A stretch of 7,991 nucleotides of DNA from Pseudomonas sp. (GTDB lineage: Bacteria > Pseudomonadota > Gammaproteobacteria > Pseudomonadales > Pseudomonadaceae). Shown one piece after another: positions 1-6,051 of the stretch. A model generated the notes under the pieces. That model was not told the origin of the DNA, searched no databases, and saw nothing but the letters and a program-made list of their open reading frames with translations. The stretch is taken from NCBI RefSeq assembly GCF_030147005.1, contig NZ_JASLAW010000005.1:1-7991 (forward strand), in the 5' to 3' direction. Positions within the stretch are counted from its first letter, which is position 1. Every line of letters starts with the position of its first letter. The position numbers were made by a program, and so were the translations under genes.

Positions 1-39
1 AAGCCCGCTCCCACATTTGTATCTCTGTGGGATTTGGGG
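1..39 (-). repeat. Partial REP-type repeat downstream of the DUF3392 gene
   Basis: Read on the minus strand, this stretch follows the DUF3392 stop codon. It contains a 6-bp stem (positions 10-15 with 26-31) and then a GTGGGAGCGGGCTT core that runs off the window edge. The same core (ACAAATGTGGGAG followed by a GGGC) occurs on the plus strand at 7850-7866, differing at one of the first 18 bases. The core is typical of the REP family in fluorescent pseudomonads. No T-run follows the hairpin, so it is not a classical Rho-independent terminator, though it could act as a 3'-end stabiliser. Confidence 0.6.
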
Positions 40-363
40 TCAGCGGCGGTCTGCAACCACGCCAATCAACACCAGCACCACCACCAATACCGGCGCCAGG
101 CTGTAGTTATTGAACTGGCTCAACCCTCGCACAATCCACGGCGTGGCATAGATCAGCGCCGCACCGCTGCCGATCAAGCACAGCAGGGCCATCAACGGGA
201 CGCGCAACGCGCCGGCGATGCTGCCCAGGCGGGCTTCGACCCAGCCCTTGATGTCGGCGCCGAACAGCACCAGCAAACAGCCGACCAGAGCCAGGGAGAT
301 TTCCGACAGGTTGCTACGACTCCAGCGGGACACGGTGGCGAGCAGGTCGAGTACCAAATCCAT
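40..363 (-). CDS. DUF3392 family small inner-membrane protein
   Basis: This is a 107-residue hydrophobic protein with three likely membrane helices, at about residues 20-36, 52-72 and 87-104. A short amphipathic N-terminus (MDLVLDLLATVSRWSR) precedes them and a basic ADRR tail ends the protein. Length and layout fit the DUF3392 family, which has no assigned function. In Pseudomonas it sits at the end of the metXW-rdgB-hemW cluster, as here. The start is well supported: AAGGAA lies 6 bases upstream, within a 19-bp gap after hemW, so it is probably the last gene of the operon. I see no catalytic motif. Family assignment rests on context and recollection of homologues; function is unknown. Confidence 0.8.
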   Translation of the reverse strand: MDLVLDLLATVSRWSRSNLSEISLALVGCLLVLFGADIKGWVEARLGSIAGALRVPLMALLCLIGSGAALIYATPWIVRGLSQFNNYSLAPVLVVVLVLIGVVADRR

Positions 364-382
364 TCGATTTCCTTAAGAGCGA

Positions 383-1585
383 TCAGCTCAAAAACGTCTG
401 CAACAGGTCATTGAGAAAGAGTTGCCCGCGGTCGGTCGCCGCCAGGCGTGACGGTTCGACCTGCATTAAGCCACTTTGTTCTGCCTCGCGACGGCCTTCG
501 TCGAGGCTCGCCAGGTCGAGTCCGGTGCGCTCGGCGTAGAGCTTGGCGTCGACCCCTTCGGTGAGGCGCAGAGCGTTCATCAGAAATTCGAACGGCAGCT
601 CTTCATTGGTCAGTTCTTTCGCCCCAGCCTGGAAGCTTTTGGCGGGGTTGAGGTAGTCCTTCGGTGCGCGGGTTTTCCAGGTGCGTACGATGCGCCCGTC
701 CGGATGGCTGAGTTTGCCGTGGGCACCGGCGCCGATGCCGATGAAATCGCCAAAGCTCCAGTAATTCAGGTTATGCCGTGCCGGGCGACCGGCTTGGGCG
801 TAGGCCGACACTTCATATTGCCGGTAACCGTGCTCGGCGAGCAGCGCCTGGCCGGCTTCCTGGATATCCCACAGGGTGTCGTCCTCCGGGAGCACAGGCG
901 GCTGGTTCCAGAACACGGTGTTGGGTTCCAGGGTCAGTTGGTACCAGGACACGTGCGTCGGCTTCAGTGCGATGGCTTGGCGCAGATCGGCCAGGGCATC
1001 GTCCAGGGATTGGTCGGGCAGCCCGTGCATCAGGTCCAGGTTGAAATTATCGAACCCGGCCTGGCGCGCCATGCCCGCAGCGCGTACGGCTTCATCGCCG
1101 TTGTGGATGCGGCCCAGGGCTTCGAGCTTTTCCTGTTGGAAGCTCTGGATGCCGATCGACAGGCGATTGATCCCCAGCTTGCGATACGCGATGAACTTCT
1201 CTTGTTCAAAGGTACCGGGATTGGCTTCCAGGGTGATTTCAATGTCGTCGGCAAACGGGATGCGCGCTTGCACGCCTTCAAGCAGGCGCCCCAGGGCTGC
1301 GGCGCTGAACAGGCTCGGGGTGCCGCCGCCAAAGAAGATCGAACTCAGTTCCCGGCCATAAACGGCGTGCAGGTCCTGGTCCAGATCCGCCAGCAAGGCG
1401 TTCACATACGCTTCTTCCGGTAGTACTTTGCTTGCGGTATGGGAGTTGAAGTCGCAATAAGGGCACTTGCGCACGCACCACGGGATATGGATGTACAGCG
1501 CCAGGGGCGGCAGCACAGGCAACGCCGCCCGAGGTGTGCGCGCGCCGCCGTGGATCAGTGGCAACGCCTGGGTGTCGTGGGTCAT
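383..1585 (-). CDS. hemW: HemW, radical-SAM-fold heme chaperone (formerly annotated as an oxygen-independent coproporphyrinogen III oxidase-like protein)
   Basis: The protein has 400 residues. The 4Fe-4S/SAM motif is C37-x3-C41-x2-C44 in the context HIPWCVRKCPYCDFNSH. Other radical-SAM landmarks follow: GGGTPS (86-91), EANPGT (120-125), SIGIQSF (143-149), NLDLMHGLP (182-190), HNLNYW (271-276) and GIGAGAHG (283-290). The C-terminal region (about 310-400) is the HemN_C-type domain. The family is known to bind heme and deliver it to haem proteins; it is not the true HemN oxidase. About 26 residues precede the LPPLALYIHIPW block that opens shorter homologues. I keep the long start because its ATG overlaps the rdgB stop as ATGA, implying translational coupling. 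There is no strong ribosome-binding site of its own. Confidence 0.93.
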   Translation of the reverse strand: MTHDTQALPLIHGGARTPRAALPVLPPLALYIHIPWCVRKCPYCDFNSHTASKVLPEEAYVNALLADLDQDLHAVYGRELSSIFFGGGTPSLFSAAALGRLLEGVQARIPFADDIEITLEANPGTFEQEKFIAYRKLGINRLSIGIQSFQQEKLEALGRIHNGDEAVRAAGMARQAGFDNFNLDLMHGLPDQSLDDALADLRQAIALKPTHVSWYQLTLEPNTVFWNQPPVLPEDDTLWDIQEAGQALLAEHGYRQYEVSAYAQAGRPARHNLNYWSFGDFIGIGAGAHGKLSHPDGRIVRTWKTRAPKDYLNPAKSFQAGAKELTNEELPFEFLMNALRLTEGVDAKLYAERTGLDLASLDEGRREAEQSGLMQVEPSRLAATDRGQLFLNDLLQTFLS

Positions 1586-2175
1586 TTCAGGCTCAGGCGT
1601 TGGCGCAGCAAATCCATTGCGCGGGCGCGGTGGCTGATCTGGTTCTTGTCGGCCGGGCTCAGTTCGGCGCTGGAGACGTTGCGCTCCGGCACCCAGAACA
1701 GCGGGTCGTAGCCGAAACCGTGCTCACCGCTGGCCGCATGCAGGATGCGCCCGTGCCACAAGCCTTCACAGAGGATCGGCAGAGGGTCGTCAGCGTGGCG
1801 CACCAACGCCAGCACACAGACGAACTGCGCACCGCGCATCGCGTCCGGTACATCGTTGAGCGCGTCCAGCAGCTTGGCGTTGTTGGCCGCATCACCCTGG
1901 CCGTCGGCGTAACGCGCCGAATAGATGCCCGGCGCGCCACCGAGGTAGTCCACCGCCAGACCCGAGTCATCGGCCAAGGCCGGCAAGCCCGAGATGCGTG
2001 CGGCATTGCGCGCCTTGAGGATGGCGTTCTCGACGAATGACAGGCCGGTCTCTTCCGGCTCGACCTGGCTGAACTCACCAATCGAGCGCAGTTGCACGGC
2101 GTCGCCGAGCATGGCCTGCAATTCTTTGAGTTTGCCGGCGTTATGGCTGGCGAGTACGAGTTGGGTGAGGTTCAT
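1582..2175 (-). CDS. rdgB: RdgB, dITP/XTP (non-canonical purine NTP) pyrophosphatase
   Basis: This 197-residue Ham1/RdgB-family enzyme matches the usual family length. It hydrolyses ITP, dITP and XTP to the monophosphate and pyrophosphate, keeping deaminated purines out of DNA and RNA. Visible motifs are the substrate loop SHNAGK (10-15), the ETGLSFVENA segment (42-51) with the metal-binding acidic residue, DDSGL (69-73, including the catalytic aspartate D70), PGIYSARY (82-89), GFGYDPLF (153-160) and SHRARA (181-186), which contacts the base. Nothing expected is missing. The gene overlaps both neighbours by 4 bp (ATGA with DUF4426 upstream and with hemW downstream), placing it mid-operon with coupled translation. 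In E. coli it is also directly upstream of hemW. Confidence 0.95.
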   Translation of the reverse strand: MNLTQLVLASHNAGKLKELQAMLGDAVQLRSIGEFSQVEPEETGLSFVENAILKARNAARISGLPALADDSGLAVDYLGGAPGIYSARYADGQGDAANNAKLLDALNDVPDAMRGAQFVCVLALVRHADDPLPILCEGLWHGRILHAASGEHGFGYDPLFWVPERNVSSAELSPADKNQISHRARAMDLLRQRLSLK

Positions 2176-2609
2176 CGGTCGGCCGGAAACAGTTCTTGGT
2201 TGAATTGGAAACCATGGGCTTTGCCGCCGGTTTCAACGTTGATGGTGAAGGTTTTGTATTCGCGCTGCGTCACGGAGTAGGGCGCCAGGTAGCTGATGCC
2301 GCCTTTCTCTTCGATTTGCTTGAACGTCAGGATTTCGCTCTTGCCGCCCAAATCCTTGATGGTGCCGGTCACTTGGGCCGCGACCGGGGTGACCCCCTTG
2401 ATCACGGTCACATTGATCAATCCCTTATTCTTGCTGCGCACTATGCCGACTTTCTGGGCGGTTTCCGGTGACAGGAAGCTGGAGGTGAAGGTGTTGTAGT
2501 GAACGGTGATATCGCCGAAGTCTTTCTTGCGATTAGCGTCGATAGCGTCCGCGGCCATGGCGCTGGCGCCCAGGCAGGCGGTCAGTAGAAAAACAGCCAG
2601 ACGACTCAT
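2172..2609 (-). CDS. DUF4426 family exported protein of unknown function
   Basis: The protein has 145 residues and begins with an export signal: MSR, a hydrophobic stretch (4-15), then ASAMA with a likely signal peptidase I cut after residue 19. The mature part is predicted to be mostly beta-strand and opens with a KKDFGDITVHYNTF segment (29-41) that I recognise from the DUF4426 family of gamma-proteobacteria. It also contains LAPYSVTQREYKTFTI (108-123). An LTAC sequence at residues 9-12 resembles a lipobox, but an 11-residue lipoprotein signal would be unusually short, so periplasmic export is the better reading. The start has a good ribosome-binding site (GAGGG, 6 bases upstream). It follows metW by 21 bp and overlaps rdgB by 4 bp. 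No biochemical role is known to me; association with methionine synthesis is inference from position. Confidence 0.8.
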   Translation of the reverse strand: MSRLAVFLLTACLGASAMAADAIDANRKKDFGDITVHYNTFTSSFLSPETAQKVGIVRSKNKGLINVTVIKGVTPVAAQVTGTIKDLGGKSEILTFKQIEEKGGISYLAPYSVTQREYKTFTINVETGGKAHGFQFNQELFPADR

Positions 2610-2630
2610 GAGCGTCCCTCTTGATAATGA

Positions 2631-3251
2631 TTAGACGGCAATCTTGTGGTCGGTCAGGCCAGGGCTGCTGACCCGGTAAATACCAATTTCGCCCAACAGG
2701 TTGGGCCATAGCTTACTCGCCCAGCCGTGGCGGTGCTGTTGATCGACGGCAAGGCGGTTGATCACCTTGGCCTCACGTTCGCGACACAGGGCTTCGAAGT
2801 CTTCGAACGTGCAGAAGTGGATGTTCGGCGTGTTGTACCAGGTGTACGGCAGGAAGTCCGACACCGGCATGCGGCCCTTGGTGGCCAGGTACCAGCGGCA
2901 GCGCCAGTGACCGAAGTTAGGGAAGGTGATGATGCACTGGCGGCCGACACGCAGCATTTCGTCAAGGATACGGTCAGGGTAGTGCACCGCTTGCAACGCT
3001 TGGGTCATCACCACAACGTCGAAGCTGTCGCTGGCGAAGTTGCCCAGACCCTTGTCCAGGTCCTGCTCGATCACGTTGATGCCCTTGGCCACGCATTGGG
3101 CGATGTTGCCCGGGTCGTTTTCCAGGCCGTAGCCGGTAACTTGCTTGTTGTCGCGCAGCCAGCTCAGCAGTTCACCATCACCGCAGCCCAGGTCGAGCAC
3201 GCGGCTGCCGGCGGGGATCCAGTCTTGGATGATTTCCAGGTCGGCTCTCAT
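2631..3251 (-). CDS. metW: MetW, methyltransferase-fold partner of MetX in methionine biosynthesis
   Basis: This 206-residue class I methyltransferase-like protein has motif I VLDLGCGDGELL (18-29), an acidic residue ending strand 2 (GYGLEND, 40-46), EQDLDKGL (62-69) and DVVVMTQALQAV (78-89). The highly conserved PNFGHWRCRW (111-120) is characteristic of MetW. Genetic work in Pseudomonas places metW with metX in methionine synthesis from homoserine, but MetW's own reaction is not settled; it may activate or bind MetX rather than methylate a substrate. The gene starts 7 bp after the metX stop (TGA-GAACGCC-ATG). There is no clear Shine-Dalgarno in that gap, so translation is probably coupled to metX. 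It is complete, and no key motif-I residue appears changed. Confidence 0.92.
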   Translation of the reverse strand: MRADLEIIQDWIPAGSRVLDLGCGDGELLSWLRDNKQVTGYGLENDPGNIAQCVAKGINVIEQDLDKGLGNFASDSFDVVVMTQALQAVHYPDRILDEMLRVGRQCIITFPNFGHWRCRWYLATKGRMPVSDFLPYTWYNTPNIHFCTFEDFEALCREREAKVINRLAVDQQHRHGWASKLWPNLLGEIGIYRVSSPGLTDHKIAV

Positions 3252-3258
3252 GGCGTTC

Positions 3259-4398
3259 TCACAGTGCTATACGGTTCATGTAATTACTGAACGCCTGCAG
3301 ATAACGGGGTATCGGAATCAGGAAGGCGTCGTGGCCTTGCGGCGCGTCGATCTCCAGGTAGCAGACGTCTTTGCGCGCAGCCATCAGCGCGTCCACCAGT
3401 TCGCGGGAGCGGGCCGGCGAGAATCGCCAGTCGGTGGTGAACGACATCACGCAGAACTTGGCCTTGGCGTGTTCGAAGGTTTTCGCCAGGTCATCATCAA
3501 AGTTTGCCGCCGGGTCGAAGTAGTCCAGCGCCTTCGTCATCAGCAGGTAGGTGTTGGCGTCGAAACGCCCGGAGAACTCCTCGCCCTGATAACGCAGGTA
3601 GCTTTCCACCTGGAACTCGACACTGTGGAAGTCGTAGTTGAGCTTCTCGCTCTTGAGGCCGCGGCCGAATTTTTCGCCCATGGAGTCATCGGACAGGTAG
3701 GTGATGTGCCCGACCATCCGCGCCAGCATCAGGCCACGCTTGGGGATCACCCCCGCTTCCTGGAACGAACCACCGTGGAACTCGGGGTCGGTGAGGATTG
3801 CCTGGCGCGCCACTTCGTTGAAGGCAATATTCTGCGCCGACAACTTGGGGGCCGAGGCGATCGCGAGGCAATGGCGCACGCGATCCGGGTAGGTGATGGT
3901 CCATTGCAGGGCTTGCATGCCGCCCAGGCTGCCACCGATCACGGCCGCCCATTGGTCGATGCCCAACAGGTCGGCGAGGCGCGCCTGGCTGTGCACCCAG
4001 TCTTCCACGGTGAGCACCGGGAAGTCGGCACCGAAGGGCTTGCCGGTTTCCGGGTTGAGGCTGCTGGGGCCGGTGGAGCCGTTGCAACCGCCGAGGTTGT
4101 TCAGGCTGACCACAAAGAATTTATCGGTGTCGATAGGTTTGCCGGGGCCGATGCAGCTGTCCCACCAGCCGGGCTTGCGCTCGTCGGCGCTATGGAAACC
4201 CGCGGCGTGATGATGGCCGGACAAAGCGTGGCAGATCAGCACGGCGTTGCTCGCCGTGGCGTTCAGCTGGCCGTAGGTTTCGTAGATCAGGTCGTAGGCG
4301 GGCAGCGAACGGCCGCAGGCCAGGGCCAGCGGTGCGTTGAAGTGCGCCACTCGGGGCACGACCAGCCCAACGGAATCGGGGGGAAAGGCAGTTGGCAT
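3259..4398 (-). CDS. metX: MetX, homoserine O-acyltransferase (probably O-succinyltransferase)
   Basis: This 379-residue alpha/beta-hydrolase-fold enzyme acylates homoserine, the first committed step of methionine synthesis. The catalytic triad is readable: Ser157 in GGSLGGMQALQW, Asp323 in TTDWRFSP and His356 in GHDAFL. Other family blocks are HALSGHHHAAG (57-67), GWWDSCIGPGKPIDT (77-91) and NLGGCNGSTGPSS (101-113). Family databases long called such proteins O-acetyltransferases. In Pseudomonas the pathway runs through O-succinylhomoserine, and an arginine next to the catalytic Asp (Arg325 here) is, as I recall, associated with succinyl-CoA use. Acyl specificity is therefore inference. The start matches the MPTxFPxDSVGLV N-terminus I know from P. 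aeruginosa; AGGG lies close upstream. It is the first gene of the operon. Confidence 0.95.
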   Translation of the reverse strand: MPTAFPPDSVGLVVPRVAHFNAPLALACGRSLPAYDLIYETYGQLNATASNAVLICHALSGHHHAAGFHSADERKPGWWDSCIGPGKPIDTDKFFVVSLNNLGGCNGSTGPSSLNPETGKPFGADFPVLTVEDWVHSQARLADLLGIDQWAAVIGGSLGGMQALQWTITYPDRVRHCLAIASAPKLSAQNIAFNEVARQAILTDPEFHGGSFQEAGVIPKRGLMLARMVGHITYLSDDSMGEKFGRGLKSEKLNYDFHSVEFQVESYLRYQGEEFSGRFDANTYLLMTKALDYFDPAANFDDDLAKTFEHAKAKFCVMSFTTDWRFSPARSRELVDALMAARKDVCYLEIDAPQGHDAFLIPIPRYLQAFSNYMNRIAL

Positions 4399-4427
4399 CG
4401 ACCCTGCTCTCGTTTAAATGAGGCGTA

Positions 4428-4456
4428 AGTCTAAAGAGCGAGGCCCCCAGCGGCAA
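4428..4456 (-). promoter_or_regulatory. Putative sigma70 promoter of the metX operon
   Basis: On the minus strand, TTGCCG (4456-4451) and TAGACT (4433-4428) are separated by exactly 17 bp, each matching 4 of 6 bases of the sigma70 consensus. Transcription would start near 4421, leaving a leader of about 22 bases before the metX ATG at 4398. That leaves no room for a SAM-sensing riboswitch. The call is from sequence alone. The rest of 4399-4486 shows only a weak C5/G5 stem (4444-4448 with 4466-4470) that overlaps the promoter. Confidence 0.45.
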
Positions 4457-4486
4457 GCGATGGTCGGGGGTACGCGCATTGCTGTG

Positions 4487-4582
4487 TGTAGGAGCGAGCT
4501 TGCTCGCGAAAAACCTGAGAGTGCAGTTGGGTATCAGGTTTCCCGCGTTATCGTGCACGTTCTTCGCGAGCAAGCTCGCTTC
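4487..4582. repeat. REPIN: two inverted REP sequences between yggT and metX
   Basis: An 18-base sequence, AGCGAGCTTGCTCGCGAA (4493-4510), recurs as a perfect reverse complement at 4563-4580. Each arm is itself nearly palindromic (GCGAGC-TT-GCTCGC). Between them a second pair, AAACCTGA (4511-4518) with TCAGGTTT (4534-4541), forms an 8-bp inner stem with a 15-base loop. This is the layout of a REPIN, a REP doublet mobilised in trans by RAYT transposases; none is encoded here. It begins about 4 bases past the yggT stop (minus strand), so the transcript of the yggS-proC-yggT block would end in this hairpin. It lacks a T-run. Confidence 0.8.
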
Positions 4583-4586
4583 ACAG

Positions 4587-5174
4587 TCAGATCAGGCCGA
4601 ACAGCTCTTTAGGCATGAACGCGTAGAACGCCAGGCGCGGGATCACCCAGCTCTGAATCAGCTGGATCGCGATAAACGCAAAGATCGGCGAAATATCCAA
4701 CCCGCCCAGGTTCGGGATCAGGCGACGGAACGGCGCCAGCACCGGCTCAGTGATTTGAGAGACCAGCTCCGCGCCAGGGCTGCGGCTGCCGGGTGCGACC
4801 CACGACAGAATCACGCTGATGATCATCGACCAGAAAATAATCTTCAAAAACAGCGAGAAAATGCCAATCAGTGCCCACGGCAACAGCAGCACCGTGAAGG
4901 CCTGGTAGCCGTTGAGCATCAGGATCACCACAAACAGCAGAATCTGCAGCAGCAGTGCCAGTACCAGCGATGACATGTCCAGCCCGAACAGGCTGGGAAT
5001 CACCCTGCGCAGCGGTTTGAGCAGCGGTTGGGTGGCCTTGACCACGAACTGGCACAGCGGGTTGTAGAAGTTCGCCCGCACCAGTTGCAGGATAAAGCGC
5101 ATCAGCACGATCAGCAGGTACAGGCTGCCCAGGGTTTGGATGATGAAGACGGCAGCGTCATTGATTCCGAGCAT
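4587..5174 (-). CDS. yggT: YggT family inner-membrane protein
   Basis: This 195-residue integral membrane protein contains two tandem YGGT domains. The repeat is visible in the sequence: TQPLLKPLRRVIPSLFGLD (48-66) in the first half corresponds to TEPVLAPFRRLIPNLGGLD (142-160) in the second. Likely membrane helices are about residues 8-30, 68-87, 94-126 (long, perhaps two segments) and 162-180. The family is widespread; in bacteria it has been linked to osmotic or K+ stress tolerance and in plastids to thylakoid and nucleoid functions, but no mechanism is firm. The gene follows proC by 25 bp, with AAGG about 9 bases before the ATG, and is the last gene of its block, ending at the REPIN. Function here is not predictable beyond membrane location. 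Confidence 0.88.
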   Translation of the reverse strand: MLGINDAAVFIIQTLGSLYLLIVLMRFILQLVRANFYNPLCQFVVKATQPLLKPLRRVIPSLFGLDMSSLVLALLLQILLFVVILMLNGYQAFTVLLLPWALIGIFSLFLKIIFWSMIISVILSWVAPGSRSPGAELVSQITEPVLAPFRRLIPNLGGLDISPIFAFIAIQLIQSWVIPRLAFYAFMPKELFGLI

Positions 5175-5199
5175 GTTTGATTACCTTGGTAAGTGACGA

Positions 5200-6018
5200 C
5201 TATTTGCCCAGTTGTTCGGCCATCTCGGCTGAACGATGTGCCGCAGCACCCAGTGCTTTTTCCACCAGGGCTTCAAAGCCCCCGGCCTGAAACGATTCGA
5301 TGGCGGCTTGTGTGGTGCCGCCCGGGGACGTTACGCGACGGCGCAGCTCGGCCGCATCCACATCGCTGGACACCGCCATCTTCGCTGCGCCCAGAGCGGT
5401 TTGCTCGGCCAGTTGCTCGGCAACGTCGGCAGGCAGCCCCAGTTTCACGCCGGCGGCGGTCATGGCTTCGATCAACAGAAAGAAGTACGCCGGGCCGCTG
5501 CCGGAAACTGCGGTGACCGCGTCCAGTTGCTGCTCTTGCTCCAGCCACAGGGCGATGCCCACGGCGGATAACAACTCCAGGGCCTGATCACGCTGTGCGG
5601 CGCTGACTTCGGCGGTGGCGTACAAGCCGCTCACGCCCTGGCGCAACAACGACGGCGTATTCGGCATGCAACGTACGATCGGCTGGGCGCCCAGCCAGTT
5701 GTTCAGGCTGGCGCAGGTGATGCCGGCGGCGATGGACACCACCAGTTGGTGCGCCTGCAGGCTCGGGCGCAGGCCCTCGCACACGGCCTTCATGGCCTGG
5801 GGTTTGACCGCCAGCACGATCACGTCGACGCCTTGGATGGCCTCGGCGTTGTCGGCAAAGGTTTCAATGCCGTGTTCGGCGCTGACACGAGCGCGGGTCT
5901 CGGCGCCCGGGTCGCTGGCGCGAATCTGCGCGGCGTCCAGGCCCTTGGCCCGCAGGCCGCCGATCAGGCTGGCCGCCATGTTACCGGCGCCGATAAAGGC
6001 AATACGCATGTCTTTCAT
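5200..6018 (-). CDS. proC: ProC, pyrroline-5-carboxylate reductase
   Basis: This 272-residue enzyme reduces 1-pyrroline-5-carboxylate to L-proline with NAD(P)H, the final step of proline synthesis. The N-terminal Rossmann fold shows IAFIGAGNMA (6-15), followed by AVKPQ (70-74) and RCMPNTP (116-122). The C-terminal dimerisation and active-site domain shows AVTAVSGSGPAY (167-178) and VTSPGGTT (229-236), the proC signature. The length is normal. The ATG at 6018 has AAGGA 6 bases upstream, so I prefer it to the internal ATG three codons later (6009), although that gives the more usual MRIAFIG start. It lies 33 bp after yggS and 25 bp before yggT on the same strand. Confidence 0.95.
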   Translation of the reverse strand: MKDMRIAFIGAGNMAASLIGGLRAKGLDAAQIRASDPGAETRARVSAEHGIETFADNAEAIQGVDVIVLAVKPQAMKAVCEGLRPSLQAHQLVVSIAAGITCASLNNWLGAQPIVRCMPNTPSLLRQGVSGLYATAEVSAAQRDQALELLSAVGIALWLEQEQQLDAVTAVSGSGPAYFFLLIEAMTAAGVKLGLPADVAEQLAEQTALGAAKMAVSSDVDAAELRRRVTSPGGTTQAAIESFQAGGFEALVEKALGAAAHRSAEMAEQLGK

Positions 6019-6051
6019 GACAGGTCCTTAGCTAAATGAACGTCAGCCATT

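Noticed and set aside
476..1423. Plus-strand open frame (315 codons) antisense to hemW
   Set aside because: Fully opposite hemW, with no domain motif or convincing ribosome-binding site; explained by third-position GC bias.
2172..2609. Calling the DUF4426 protein a lipoprotein from its LTAC sequence
   Set aside because: The cysteine is at residue 12 with only one positive charge before it, and a good signal peptidase I site (AMA, residues 17-19) follows; kept only as an open alternative.
3145..4428. Long plus-strand open frame (427 codons) antisense to metX
   Set aside because: It lies opposite a gene with a complete catalytic triad and strong family identity. Its protein has no recognisable motif and a composition expected from the reverse of GC-biased codons.
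4444..4470. C5/G5 stem upstream of metX as a riboswitch or terminator
   Set aside because: Only five consecutive pairs with a 17-base loop, no T-run, and it overlaps the best promoter candidate, so most of it would not be transcribed with metX.
4190..4573. Minus-strand open frame running from the REPIN into metX in another frame
   Set aside because: Its start lies within the repeat and it overlaps the real metX N-terminus out of frame; the sequence has no coding character.
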